From Verrucomicrobiaceae bacterium (GTDB taxonomy: Bacteria; Verrucomicrobiota; Verrucomicrobiia; Verrucomicrobiales; Verrucomicrobiaceae): a DNA stretch of 64,000 nucleotides. Made by a program: the position numbers and the translations under genes. The stretch is taken from NCBI GenBank assembly GCA_016713245.1, contig JADJPM010000001.1, forward strand, positions 1,488,001 to 1,552,000. Direction: 5' to 3'. Within the stretch, counting starts at the first letter, position 1. Each line of letters begins with the position of its first letter. Shown piece by piece: positions 32,101-39,253 of the stretch. The notes under the pieces were generated by a model that did no database searches, was not told the DNA's origin, and saw only the letters and a list, made by a program, of their open reading frames with translations.

Positions 32101-32957
32101 CAGCCCCAGGGATTGCTGGTGCCATCGGCGAAGACTTCGAATTCCCATGGGAGCGCGGGTGCCCCCACCCGCTCCTCTTGGATGGCGGACGAGGGCGTCC
32201 GCACTCCCATCGGTCTCGCACGGCCAATGCCCGCATCAAATTTGAAGCCTTCGCTCTCCGGCTGGCCGGGGCGGCGGACTTTGCTGTTCGTGAAGACGCC
32301 GTGGGTCATGTAAAGCCAGCCGTCAGGGCCCCAGGTGAAGCTGTTCACGAGCTCGTGGGTGTCCTCGCGACCAAAACCGGTGAGCACGACACGCCAAGCG
32401 TCGGGTTGGTCGTCGCCGTCGTCATCGCGGAAGTGGATCAAATGCGGCTGCTGGCCGATGTAGATGCCGTCATCGCCGCAAAGGATGGCGGAGGCGAGAT
32501 TGAGGCCCTCGACGAAGACGGTGCGCTTGTCGGCAGTGCCGTCGTTGTCGGTGTCTTCGAGGATGATGACGCGGTCGCGGGGAAGGTTCTTGGTTCCTTG
32601 TTCTTGGTTCTTGGTTCGCAGACAATTCGCGGGCACGGGGTGGTATTGATCGTCTTTGGCCTCTGCGCCGAAAGGGCGCTGCTCAACGGGGAGCGGGGAG
32701 CCTTCGGGGTATTCATACGCCTCCACGACCCACAAACGGCCACGATGATCCCAGGTCATGGCGACGGGGTTTTGAACCATCGGTTCATGCGCGAAGCAGC
32801 GGACCTCATAGCCTTCCGGCACGCTCATTTTGGCGCGGGCTTCTTCGGGCGTGGGGCAGACAGTCTGGGCGGCTTTACGTTCGCCTTCGATTTCTTTGCC
32901 CGCGGCAAACAAGTTGGAGGTGAGAAGGCAGCAGGAAAGAAAAAGGAGCGGGCGCAT
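29190..32957 (-). CDS. PVC-type secreted propeller/HEAT/cytochrome protein (second copy, with repeat inserts)
   Basis: A 1255-residue exported protein. Signal peptide MRPLLFLSCCLLTSNLFAA is followed by a beta-propeller (about 50-480, with VIILEDTDNDGTADKRTVFV and FLWIMDWCDKYPC) and a HEAT-like helical region (about 500-930). A cytochrome domain follows with CMVCHEF near residue 966 and LMPMGFGGL. A final beta-sandwich (about 1110-1255, VKVLVNGQEVKTMTVDHDKP) resembles a carbohydrate-binding module. At least four in-frame insertions of palindromic or short repeats add peptides such as GVRTPSSA and GARTPSSA. It is likely an extracellular oxidoreductase of unknown substrate. Confidence 0.93.
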   Translation of the reverse strand: MRPLLFLSCCLLTSNLFAAGKEIEGERKAAQTVCPTPEEARAKMSVPEGYEVRCFAHEPMVQNPVAMTWDHRGRLWVVEAYEYPEGSPLPVEQRPFGAEAKDDQYHPVPANCLRTKNQEQGTKNLPRDRVIILEDTDNDGTADKRTVFVEGLNLASAILCGDDGIYIGQQPHLIHFRDDDGDDQPDAWRVVLTGFGREDTHELVNSFTWGPDGWLYMTHGVFTNSKVRRPGQPESEGFKFDAGIGRARPMGVRTPSSAIQEERVGAPALPWEFEVFADGTSNPWGCDYDAAGNFFVSACVIDHFFHMAPGGIYVRQGGAPENPYAYEQLPSIVKHKHFRAAYAGVQIYQGGRYPADTHGHAFIGNIHDNAIHEEVLTPVGATFKCEPRRDFLRANDGWFRPVSTQTGPDGFLWIMDWCDKYPCYQNAKANPEGVDRERGRIWRVVHTGARTPSSAKTNDPKADEGVRTPPNLDLKKLSTADLVKTLEHPNNWMRRMARRMLVEKKDAAAQAPLDEWVLNDSKPLSARIEGLWTLMVLRADVEKSGRKLKDWSLLSRQVIDSLGRSSDPAIRTWTIRQASGSIMTSMGLSNTNDPAEVGLIASQRLASDDSPSVRLALATLLREYSSDCLTVDRNPQMAVEMQIELRNLIKASSAPDDNLLPFMIWSALEPKLAIKPSRWTPWLAELAPTTQPLSRVLSHKAMRRLCDTRKAENLGLAVEFCDKIAEHDILLAHALDGLVKGQEGGVMKPVKDVSASLAKWRSSSNADVRKHAQTLAVLWGDAAAVEEMITALHDASKPEKDRIAVLQSLRKVKTDAVKEGIKPLLAPSTSTALGVAAIRAAADLGGDDFIAPLLNVVQAPGLRSDPQSRGLHHTAAIEALASRDAWTKALLIAISEQKVSASGFPAPVRRALATHKDKGIRDLAFQVLGAWQDSSEDVKSLIATKKQACLTGEPDLANGKLMFTATCMVCHEFHGGGQKVGPDLIGSGRSNLDALLANVIDPNQIIGNGYENFTVSTKDGRTLAGRVVEDTPGHVKLLGAGGATQVVPRDQIASLTNTKQSLMPMGFGGLPDAAFRDLIWYILAPPEEGPLTAEKKKLLIQGVEVPESAAKPKGTNWRAIDWESVSLWNPDWKVNAPDFERTPVKLAEYHGKTNVLLMHPFPDKKTPASFERNMKVEKTKLTFHVAADDRGDWLVKVLVNGQEVKTMTVDHDKPRWKTVEVDLTHWKGQEITLRLEGHANGWSMEFGYWHGITLE
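30339..30392. repeat. Family 1 palindromic repeat inside a coding gene
   Basis: Ends GTGGTGCAG (30339-30347) and CTGCACCAC (30384-30392) match the intergenic copy at 2533-2582, and both inner hairpins are kept. In the minus-strand protein it adds about 18 residues (VVQAPGLRSDPQSRGLHH) in the HEAT region. At 54 bases it is a multiple of three and has no stop in the used frame. Confidence 0.8.
31552..31616. repeat. Family 5 palindromic repeat inside a coding gene, copy 1
   Basis: 23-base arms at 31552-31574 and 31594-31616 are inverted copies with one mismatch, core GCGGACGCCCTCGTCCGC. It encodes an insert containing GARTPSSA and DEGVRTPPN at the propeller/HEAT boundary of the second propeller-cytochrome protein. 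Confidence 0.85.
32149..32209. repeat. Family 5 palindromic repeat inside a coding gene, copy 2
   Basis: The right arm (32185-32207) matches copy 1; the left arm is a different palindrome (GAGCGCGGGTG with CACCCGCTC). Both outer ends begin GGGAG/CTCCC. It encodes an insert with GVRTPSSAIQEERVGAPAL in the propeller, again without breaking the frame. Confidence 0.8.
32585..32619. repeat. AACCAAGAAC-type short repeat inside the second propeller gene
   Basis: On the minus strand the run reads about four units of AACCAAGAAC/ACAAGGAACC and encodes RTKNQEQGTKN. The same kind of repeat lies at 23594-23625 in the first propeller gene. Confidence 0.7.
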
Positions 32958-33022
32958 GGTAGGGAGGCACTTTGTAGCAGGAACTACGAAGCAGCCGCAA
33001 GAACCATGTCGGACACGTTTTG

Positions 33023-33174
33023 GGCTGAATCAGCCCAGCACCTTCTTCCGCACGATCTCGGTGACTATCTTGGGGTTCGCTTTGCCTTGGCTGGCTTTCA
33101 TGGCTTTGTCGTTGCCGCCTTTGACCTCGGCGACTTTGTCGGGATTGGCGGCGAGGATTTGCTCGACGATGGCT
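33023..33174 (-). pseudogene. Broken second copy of the gatB 3' end
   Basis: About 150 bases closely match the last 170 bases of gatB (33660-33845), with scattered base changes. A 24-base deletion would remove the MNWFTGQA segment; it lies between copies of CATGGC, typical of slippage. It has no start and begins directly after the stop of the SUKH gene, so the SUKH gene is flanked by a real and a broken gatB tail. Confidence 0.85.
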
Positions 33175-33175
33175 G

Positions 33176-33658
33176 TTACGCTTCCAGAATTACAATTAAG
33201 CTCGACCATGAATAGCTCAAAAAGTCTTCGGCTGGCTGACTGGCATCGAATTCATAGAGTTCATGCTCGAAGGTGCAGATGACGGGAGGATTTCGATCGG
33301 CTTTGTCCTTGAAATAACCACTGTAGTCGCCGCATCGATAATCCATGAAAACAAAGAAGTTCCGAGCGATCTCAGGATGCGTTTCCTGAATCCAACTGGT
33401 GGCATCTTTTGTTTTCTCTTCGATCAACGAGAGCGGAAGAAAAAACCAGCTCACCGCGTTCGGCCCATCGCTCGACGGAGTGCCGAATCCGTTGTGGGTT
33501 CGATAAAGTTCCCGAAATTCCTCGGGTAACTGGAAACCCATCGTGGCACTCAAAGCATCGAGTTCGGCATCAGAGGCTCCATCTCGAAGAATGAGCTTCG
33601 TATGCCCGTGCGGGTGATGGCGCTGATGGTGATCTTGAATGAGTTGTGTCCAGTTCAT
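33176..33658 (-). CDS. SMI1/KNR4 (SUKH) family protein
   Basis: A 160-residue protein with the SUKH core: LPEEFRELYRTHNGFG (about residues 44-59), WFFLPLSLIEE, FVFMDYRCGDYSGYF, and a C-terminal helix. In bacteria SUKH proteins are often immunity proteins against polymorphic or contact-dependent toxins. It starts 17 bases after the gatB stop, and its own stop abuts a broken copy of the gatB tail, so it seems to have been inserted at that site. No toxin gene is visible next to it. An orphan immunity gene or a cellular role are both possible. Confidence 0.88.
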   Translation of the reverse strand: MNWTQLIQDHHQRHHPHGHTKLILRDGASDAELDALSATMGFQLPEEFRELYRTHNGFGTPSSDGPNAVSWFFLPLSLIEEKTKDATSWIQETHPEIARNFFVFMDYRCGDYSGYFKDKADRNPPVICTFEHELYEFDASQPAEDFLSYSWSSLIVILEA

Positions 33659-33674
33659 GGGGCTGATTCTTGAA

Positions 33675-35138
33675 TCACCCCAGCACCTTCTTCCGCACGA
33701 TCTCGGTGACCATCTTCGGGTTGGCTTTGCCTTGGCTGGCTTTCATGGCCTGGCCGGTGAACCAGTTCATGGCTTTGTCGTTGCCGCCTTTGACCTCGGC
33801 GACTTTGTCGGGGTTCGCGGCGAGGATTTGTTCGACGATGGCCTCCAGAGCGCCGGTGTCGCTGACTTGCTCAAAGCCTTTGGCTTTGATGATGTCGGCG
33901 GCGGGTTTGCCGGTGTCGAGCATCTCGGCGAAGACTTCCTTCGCCTGATTGTTGCTGATTTTGCCGGCTTCGACGTTGGAAACGAGACTGCTGAGCGCGG
34001 CGGGCGCGATGGGGCACTCGGTGATGGCGAGGCTGCGATCATTCAATGCGCCGAGGAGGTCGTTGAGCACCCAATTGGCGATCTTTTTGGCGGGCACGGC
34101 CTTGTCGGCAGCGACGGCGCCTTCATACCACGCGGCGAGGGTTTGCTCGCTGCTGAGCACGCTGGCGTCGTAGGCGGAGCAACCGTAATCGCGCTCAAAG
34201 CGGGCGCGTTTTTCGTGGGGAAGCTCGGGGACGTGAGGTTTGACGCTGGCGAGAAGGTCGGCGGTGTGCAGCGGGAGGAGATCGGGATCGGGGAAGTAGC
34301 GGTAGTCGTGCGCATCTTCCTTGGTGCGCATGAGCGTGGTCTCGCCGCGATCATCATCCCAGCGGCGGGTGCTTTGGATGAGCTTTTCACCGCGATTGAG
34401 GGCGTCGATCTGGCGCTCGGTTTCGTATTTGATGGCGCGGCGGACGGCGGAGAGGGAGTTCAAGTTTTTGAGCTCGATCTTGGCACCGAGTTCGGTCGTG
34501 CCCTCGGGGCGGACAGAGATGTTCACGTCGCAGCGCATCTGGCCTTTTTCCATGTCGGCATCGCTGACGCCGCCGTAGAGCATGATCTGGCGCAGGCTGC
34601 CGAGGTAGGCGACGGCCTCCTCCGCGCTGTCGATGTCGGGATCGCTGACGATTTCCATCAGCGGCGTGCCAGCGCGGTTGAAGTCGATGGTGGTGAATTT
34701 GTCGTGGTGGGTGGATTTGGCCACGTCCTCCTCCAAATGGATACGCGTGAGCTTCACGACCTTGCCGGGATTGGCGATGGTCTTCTGCGCGTCTTTGGGA
34801 TACGCGAAATCATAGAGCGGCACGCCGCCGCCGAGGCACAAGGGCAGATCAAACTGGCTGATCTGGTAGTTCTTCGGCATGTCCGGGTAGAAGTAGTTTT
34901 TGCGATCCCACTTCACGACGGGCGGCGTGGAGCAGCCGAGCATGAGGCCGGTGAGCAGCGTCTTCTCGATGGCGGCCTTGTTCAGCACGGGCAAAGCGCC
35001 CGGCAGGCCGAGGCAGGTGGGGCAGGTGTGCGTGTTCGGCTCCGCGCCATACTCGACCGGGCAGGCGCAGAACATCTTGCTGCGCGTGGTGAGCTGCGCG
35101 TGGACTTCGAGGCCGATGGTGAGGATGTACTTGGGCAT
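33675..35138 (-). CDS. gatB: Aspartyl/glutamyl-tRNA(Asn/Gln) amidotransferase subunit B
   Basis: A 487-residue cytosolic enzyme subunit. With GatA and GatC it turns misacylated Glu-tRNA(Gln) (and Asp-tRNA(Asn)) into the correct amide form. Visible features: GLEVHAQL at the N-terminus, the zinc-site cysteines in MFCACPVEYG and HTCPTCLGLPG, the kinase-like core motif DFNRAGTPLMEIVS, and the C-terminal YqeY-like tail (GKANPKMVTEIVRKK). Start at 35138 fits MPKYILTIGLEVHAQL. GatA and GatC are not in this window. Its last 170 bases have a broken copy beyond the SUKH gene. Confidence 0.97.
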   Translation of the reverse strand: MPKYILTIGLEVHAQLTTRSKMFCACPVEYGAEPNTHTCPTCLGLPGALPVLNKAAIEKTLLTGLMLGCSTPPVVKWDRKNYFYPDMPKNYQISQFDLPLCLGGGVPLYDFAYPKDAQKTIANPGKVVKLTRIHLEEDVAKSTHHDKFTTIDFNRAGTPLMEIVSDPDIDSAEEAVAYLGSLRQIMLYGGVSDADMEKGQMRCDVNISVRPEGTTELGAKIELKNLNSLSAVRRAIKYETERQIDALNRGEKLIQSTRRWDDDRGETTLMRTKEDAHDYRYFPDPDLLPLHTADLLASVKPHVPELPHEKRARFERDYGCSAYDASVLSSEQTLAAWYEGAVAADKAVPAKKIANWVLNDLLGALNDRSLAITECPIAPAALSSLVSNVEAGKISNNQAKEVFAEMLDTGKPAADIIKAKGFEQVSDTGALEAIVEQILAANPDKVAEVKGGNDKAMNWFTGQAMKASQGKANPKMVTEIVRKKVLG

Positions 35139-35148
35139 GCGGGGGTGG

Positions 35149-35183
35149 GAATGACGAATGAGCAGAATGACGAATGAGGAATG
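35149..35183. repeat. GAATGACGAATGA short-sequence repeat upstream of gatB
   Basis: GGAATGACGAATGAGCAGAA and a following GACGAATGAGGAATGG run form degenerate seven-to-eight-base tandem units between the Gfo/Idh gene and gatB. The same type recurs at 28418-28450 and 53395-53470. Confidence 0.6.
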
Positions 35184-35233
35184 GGCGGAAAGTGGTTTTT
35201 GGCCTGGGAGAGATTTTTGGAGACGAAAAGCCC

Positions 35234-36265
35234 TCACGCCACCCTTGCCGCGCTTTGCGAGTACATGGCCTGCCACACGGCATCCACCACGCGCATGTAG
35301 CAGATGCCTTCGAGGAAGCTGGGGGAAGGCCGCGGAGCCTGCGGATCACGCACGGCGGCGATGAAATCACGCTCGACGGTCCAGGTGCGTTGCAGCTCGG
35401 TGGGAATCGTGAGCGGCTCCAGCTTGCCGCCGCGTTGGCCGAGGCAGAGTTCATCGCTCACAAAGTCGTAACTGAGCGTGCCTTCGGAGCCGAAGAGCCA
35501 CAGCTTGTCCGTCGGCGCATGCGCGGCCACGCCGCTGAAGAGCATCGTGGCCTCCAGGCCGCTGCGGAACTTCGCCAGCACGTTCACGAAATCGGGAATC
35601 TCCACCTCGATCTCGCCCCGCTGCGGGATGACCACGTTTCCGCGTGCCTCGACCTCGACGATGTGGCCCAGCCACTTCTGCAGCACCTCGGTGTAAATGC
35701 CCAGCGTGAGGATTTGAATGCCGCTCAGCTCGCTTTGCTGCCGCCAGTGCGCCGGGGCCTGCGGATCGAGCCATGAATCGCTGAAGCTGTGCAGCATCGC
35801 CTGATGCGGCGTGCCGATGGCACCTTCCGCGAGCAGCTTCTTCACCAACTCGCCACCCTTCATGCCATGGGGTGCAGGACAAATCCCCGTCACCAGCTCC
35901 GGGAAGCGCATCGAGGCCTCCCACATCAGCTGCGCCTCCGCCAGGCTCGAAGCCATGCGGGCCTGCGTGAAGACATGCTTGCCGTTCGCAAGCGCCAGAT
36001 TGGTGGCATCCGCATGCAAATACGGATGCGCTCCGATCCACACGACATCCACATCCTCCGCCGCGCAGACATCGCCCCAATCCGCCACCACTTCCGCCTC
36101 CGGCGCGAACTCACGACCAAACGCCTCCGCGCTCGCCGTGCTGCGATTGCACACCTTCGTGATGCTTACGCCGGGAATCGCTCGCAGGCCCGGCATGTGC
36201 CGCGATTTGACGATGCCACCGGCGCCGATGAGGCCGATGCGGACAGGTTGGAGGTCGGAAGACAT
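35234..36265 (-). CDS. Gfo/Idh/MocA-family oxidoreductase
   Basis: A 343-residue NAD(P)-dependent sugar dehydrogenase-like protein. N-terminal Rossmann fold begins VRIGLIGAGGIVKSRHMPGL (GxGxxG-type loop), followed by VWIGAHPYLHADATNLALAN with the family pattern. The usual EKP motif is replaced by QARMAS (residues near 102), so substrate handling may differ. The C-terminal half is the beta-sheet domain (DFVNVLAKFRSGLEATMLF). No signal peptide. In PVC bacteria this family is greatly expanded, with substrates mostly unknown. Start at 36265 gives MSSDLQPVRIG. Confidence 0.9.
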   Translation of the reverse strand: MSSDLQPVRIGLIGAGGIVKSRHMPGLRAIPGVSITKVCNRSTASAEAFGREFAPEAEVVADWGDVCAAEDVDVVWIGAHPYLHADATNLALANGKHVFTQARMASSLAEAQLMWEASMRFPELVTGICPAPHGMKGGELVKKLLAEGAIGTPHQAMLHSFSDSWLDPQAPAHWRQQSELSGIQILTLGIYTEVLQKWLGHIVEVEARGNVVIPQRGEIEVEIPDFVNVLAKFRSGLEATMLFSGVAAHAPTDKLWLFGSEGTLSYDFVSDELCLGQRGGKLEPLTIPTELQRTWTVERDFIAAVRDPQAPRPSPSFLEGICYMRVVDAVWQAMYSQSAARVA

Positions 36266-36291
36266 GGAGTGGTGGAGAAGGGGAGTGATGG

Positions 36292-36340
36292 AGTGTTGTT
36301 TGCGAATCCTCAATCAATACTCCACTACTCCAACACTCCA
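36292..36340. repeat. Inverted repeat in the divergent gap
   Basis: TGGAGTGTTG (36292-36301) pairs with CAACACTCCA (36331-36340), within a wider GGAGTGGTGGAG low-complexity area. It lies between the divergent Gfo/Idh and MOSC genes, so it may contain promoter elements for both. Confidence 0.55.
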
Positions 36341-36353
36341 TTCGCCTCCCGCC

Positions 36354-36809
36354 GTGACCCTCCGCCACCTCTACATCTCTCCTGAGCACAACTTCTACGG
36401 CCACCACGGGCAGCCCGCGGGCACCGCGCCGATCCTCGAAGTGCCGGAAGTCGAGTGCGTGGCGGGCAAAGGCCTGCGCGGCGACCGCTTCTTCGGCTGG
36501 AAAGAGGATTACAAAGGCCAGGTGACCTTTTTCGAGGAGGAGCAGTATGAGCGGCTCTGCGAGAAGTTTGCCGTCACGCATCTGCCACCCTCCGTTTTTC
36601 GCCGAAACATCCTCACCCGAGGTGTGGACCTCAACACGCTCATCGGCGTCGAGTTCGAGGTGCAGGGCGTGCGTTTCCTCGGCACGCAGGAAAGCGCTCC
36701 GTGCTACTGGATGAACCAGGCCTTCGCCGAAGGCGCGGAAGAGGCGCTCAAAGGCCACGGCGGTCTCCGCGCCAAAATCCTCAGCGACGGCATCCTCCGC
36801 GTGTCATGA
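36354..36809 (+). CDS. MOSC-domain protein
   Basis: About 151 residues from GTG 36354 (MTLRHLYISPEHNFYGHHG). MOSC domains carry sulfur on a conserved cysteine for molybdenum cofactor sulfuration or related reactions. Here the candidate is the Cys in TQESAPCYWMNQAF, and GKGLRGDRFFGW and VFRRNILTRGVDL fit the family. The stop codon overlaps the start of mobA (ATGA at 36806), so the two are expressed together and the job is very likely in Moco metabolism. An ATG at 36291 is in frame but would add a tail encoded by repeats. Confidence 0.87.
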   Translation: MTLRHLYISPEHNFYGHHGQPAGTAPILEVPEVECVAGKGLRGDRFFGWKEDYKGQVTFFEEEQYERLCEKFAVTHLPPSVFRRNILTRGVDLNTLIGVEFEVQGVRFLGTQESAPCYWMNQAFAEGAEEALKGHGGLRAKILSDGILRVS

Positions 36810-37351
36810 GCTTCGCGGCCGTTTTGCTCTGCGGCGGACGCTCCACCCGGATGGGCCGCGACAAGGCCTTCATCGACAGGCAAGGCCGCCCGCTCTGGCA
36901 GGTCCAGCTCGAAAAGCTCCAACAACTCGGCCCTGAGCGCCTTCTGATCTCGTGTCGGGCGGAGCAGAACATCGTGAGTGATGTCGAGATGGTCTTTGAC
37001 CCGATTGACGCCAATGACGGGCCGCTTGGAGCTATCACGCGATGCTTGGAAAGCGTCCGAATGCCGCTCCTCGTCCTCGCCGTCGATATGCCGTGGATGA
37101 GCGTCGCGTTTCTTCGAGAGCGAGTGGTGCCCGGTGGCTTCTTTCGCGGTCCGCATGGCTTTGAGGCCTTGTGTGCCATTTACGAGCCCAACATGCTACC
37201 GACCATGCAAACGGCACTGGCCGAGCATCGCCTGGCTTTGCAACGCGTTATCGAAGCCTGCCAGCCATGCGTGCAGGAGCTGACCGAGGAAGACGAAGGC
37301 TTCTTTCGGAACGCGAACACGCCGGAGGAGTTGGCCGCGCCGCCGAGCTAG
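36806..37351 (+). CDS. mobA: Molybdenum cofactor guanylyltransferase
   Basis: A 181-residue cytosolic nucleotidyltransferase that joins GMP to molybdopterin to make the bis-MGD cofactor. The N-terminal motif is LLCGGRSTRMGRDKAF (GTP-binding, residues 7-22), with FDPIDANDGPLGAITRCLES and AVDMPWMS further on. The ATG overlaps the MOSC stop, forming a two-gene unit. No molybdoenzyme lies in the window. The C-terminus (RNANTPEEL) matches the conserved NxNTPeDL end of the family. Confidence 0.92.
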   Translation: MSFAAVLLCGGRSTRMGRDKAFIDRQGRPLWQVQLEKLQQLGPERLLISCRAEQNIVSDVEMVFDPIDANDGPLGAITRCLESVRMPLLVLAVDMPWMSVAFLRERVVPGGFFRGPHGFEALCAIYEPNMLPTMQTALAEHRLALQRVIEACQPCVQELTEEDEGFFRNANTPEELAAPPS

Positions 37352-37465
37352 CGCTTTCAGCCCTTCGCTTTTGCCGCAAAGGGGCAGAGGAGCAAAGAGC
37401 GCTGAGAAGTTTGAAACTCGGCGGTCTCCGCCTCTCTGCGGCTGAATCGAGCGTTCCAAGGCAGT
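37352..37465. other. Gap between convergent genes with low-complexity repeat-like sequence
   Basis: Two loosely related runs (GCAAAGGGGCAGAGGAGCAA and CTCCGCCTCTCTGCGGCTGA) recall the GAGGACGCA type of repeat at 48223. No reading frame or clear terminator is seen. Confidence 0.35.
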
Positions 37466-38959
37466 CTACTTGCTCTTCATCACCCACGACCCGCCCACGG
37501 CAATCACCGTGTTCAAACCGAGCGCCCAGATGCCGGGGTGGAAGCCGCTGGTCTTCAAAGAGGCCATGAAGCTGCCGCTCTTGTCATCGACCCAGAAAAA
37601 CGACAGCGCGAAGAGCAGCCCGATGAGCATGCCAGCAAAGACGGCGCCGGCTTTCATGCCTTTCCAATGCAGGCCGATGAGGAAGGCGGGGGCGATTTGC
37701 AGCAGCATGTCGAACTTCATCTCCAACAGCTCGACGAGCGTGAACTTCACGCCGGAGTTGTTCATGTAGATGGCGAAGGAGGCCAGCACGACGACGATGA
37801 TCGTCGAGGTCCATTTGCCGATGTTGGTGAGCGTGTGCTGGCTGGCCTCCGGCTTCACAAAACCGGCATACAGATCCTTCGTGACCATGCTGGAGAGCGA
37901 GAGCAGCGTCGAATCCGCCGTGGACATGATCGCGCCGAGCACGGCGGCAAAGATGAGCACCACGAGGCCATGACCAAACGCACTTTGCTCCTGCACCTGG
38001 CGCATCATCACGCCGATGACGCCATCGGAGCTCACGCCATCGAGTTTTCCCGCGAGATGCGCCGCGGCGGTGACACCGGCGAGCACGGCGATGAGCGCCG
38101 TCGTGAGCGGCATGAAGGCCATCACGGCCATGCTGCGACGCAGCGCCTTCGCCGAACGGGCCGCGTAGATGCGCTGGATGGCCTGCGGATACAACGCAGC
38201 ACCGACACCGAGCAACAGGATGTAGCTGAGCCAGCTCCGCGCCTCCGCAGCCTTCGGCGGCAGCACCTTCGCGGGAGCGATCTCGGCCAGTTTGCGCGTC
38301 GTGACCTCCAGCGAGCCGTATTCGACGAAGATGAGCCCCAGCAGCAGGAAGAAGCCCACGGCGAGAATGCCGCCCTGGATCACATCCGTCCACGCCACGG
38401 CGCGAAAGCCACCGAGCGTCTCATACAGCAGCATGATCGCCGCCAGCACCGTCACACCCCACGCAAAGGCCACATCCGGCGGCAGTGTCGTGAGTCCCTC
38501 CACCGCGCGACCCATCGCGGTGAGCTGCGCGAGGTAAAAATTCAGCAGCGCGGCCACCATGATCAGCGTGGCGAGCAAATTCAGCCCGCGATGCTGGAAA
38601 CGATGCGCGAGGAAATCCGTCGGCGTGATGAAGACATGCTTTTTCGCCAGCGTGAAGAGCTTCGGCGCGAGGATGAGGTAGGTCACGACGATGGCCGTCA
38701 TGAAATGCACGCTCGCCAGCCACGAGAAGCCGCTGCGGTAGGCCTTGCCGGAGAAGCCGAGGATCGTATTCCCGCTGTATTGCGTGGCGTAGAGCGTCAG
38801 CAGCAGCACAAAGAAGCCCACGCCCTTCCCGCCGAGGAAATGATCGCGCATCGAGTTCTCCTCGCGGGCCTGACGGCCGAGCCAGCCGATCCACACGAGC
38901 GAGAGCAGATAGAGGCCGATGAAAACGAGCCCGCCGGTGCCGAAAGGGATCGCATTCAT
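37466..38959 (-). CDS. SSS-family sodium:solute symporter
   Basis: A 497-residue inner-membrane sodium symporter with about thirteen helices. Key pieces are QYSGNTILGFSG (first sodium-site helix), the long cytosolic loop after FLAHRFQHRGLN, and MSTADSTLLSLSSMVTKDLY, the family signature. The substrate is not evident; relatives carry sugars, proline, pantothenate or acetate. It overlaps by four bases the small membrane protein encoded just upstream, a pairing common for this branch. Confidence 0.92.
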   Translation of the reverse strand: MNAIPFGTGGLVFIGLYLLSLVWIGWLGRQAREENSMRDHFLGGKGVGFFVLLLTLYATQYSGNTILGFSGKAYRSGFSWLASVHFMTAIVVTYLILAPKLFTLAKKHVFITPTDFLAHRFQHRGLNLLATLIMVAALLNFYLAQLTAMGRAVEGLTTLPPDVAFAWGVTVLAAIMLLYETLGGFRAVAWTDVIQGGILAVGFFLLLGLIFVEYGSLEVTTRKLAEIAPAKVLPPKAAEARSWLSYILLLGVGAALYPQAIQRIYAARSAKALRRSMAVMAFMPLTTALIAVLAGVTAAAHLAGKLDGVSSDGVIGVMMRQVQEQSAFGHGLVVLIFAAVLGAIMSTADSTLLSLSSMVTKDLYAGFVKPEASQHTLTNIGKWTSTIIVVVLASFAIYMNNSGVKFTLVELLEMKFDMLLQIAPAFLIGLHWKGMKAGAVFAGMLIGLLFALSFFWVDDKSGSFMASLKTSGFHPGIWALGLNTVIAVGGSWVMKSK

Positions 38960-39177
38960 GCCTGATCGTCATCCTCCTCCGGCCAACGTTTCACAAACAA
39001 CCACGCGGTGAACAGCGACATGGCCGCCGAGCCCAAAACCGACACCGCCGCCCACAACGGCATGCCCAGCACGATCGTCCCGACCTCCTGCGGCCAATAC
39101 CACGGGATGGAGATCGCCAGCAGGACCGCATACACGGCCCAGATCCACGGCGAGAGATAGCTGCGCGTCGGTTTCAT
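38956..39177 (-). CDS. Small membrane partner of the SSS symporter (DUF3311-like)
   Basis: A 73-residue protein with two hydrophobic helices (IWAVYAVLLAISIPWYWP and LWAAVSVLGSAAMSLFTAWL) and an acidic tail (RWPEEDDDQA). It precedes the symporter with an ATGA overlap, so both are made in step. DUF3311-type proteins are constantly found beside SSS permeases, and a helper role in assembly or stability is likely. Exact family membership is an inference from size and context. Confidence 0.7.
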   Translation of the reverse strand: MKPTRSYLSPWIWAVYAVLLAISIPWYWPQEVGTIVLGMPLWAAVSVLGSAAMSLFTAWLFVKRWPEEDDDQA

Positions 39178-39253
39178 GAAAGCGCCCGATCCATGGCGGA
39201 TGGAAACGCTTTGTCGAGACAGGAAAAGCGAGACGCGAAAGCCTTCGGCCAAC

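Noticed and set aside
29190..32957. Treating the repeat-bearing propeller gene as a pseudogene
   Set aside because: All palindromic inserts keep the frame, the haem motif and C-terminal domain are intact, and there is no internal stop.
31494..33215. Plus-strand frame of 573 codons opposite the second propeller-cytochrome gene
   Set aside because: Antisense to a gene with signal peptide and CxxCH motif; the translated protein has no recognisable domain.
37352..37465. tRNA or small RNA in the gap between mobA and the symporter
   Set aside because: No cloverleaf, no GTTCGA-type T-loop and no promoter-terminator pair could be found by eye.
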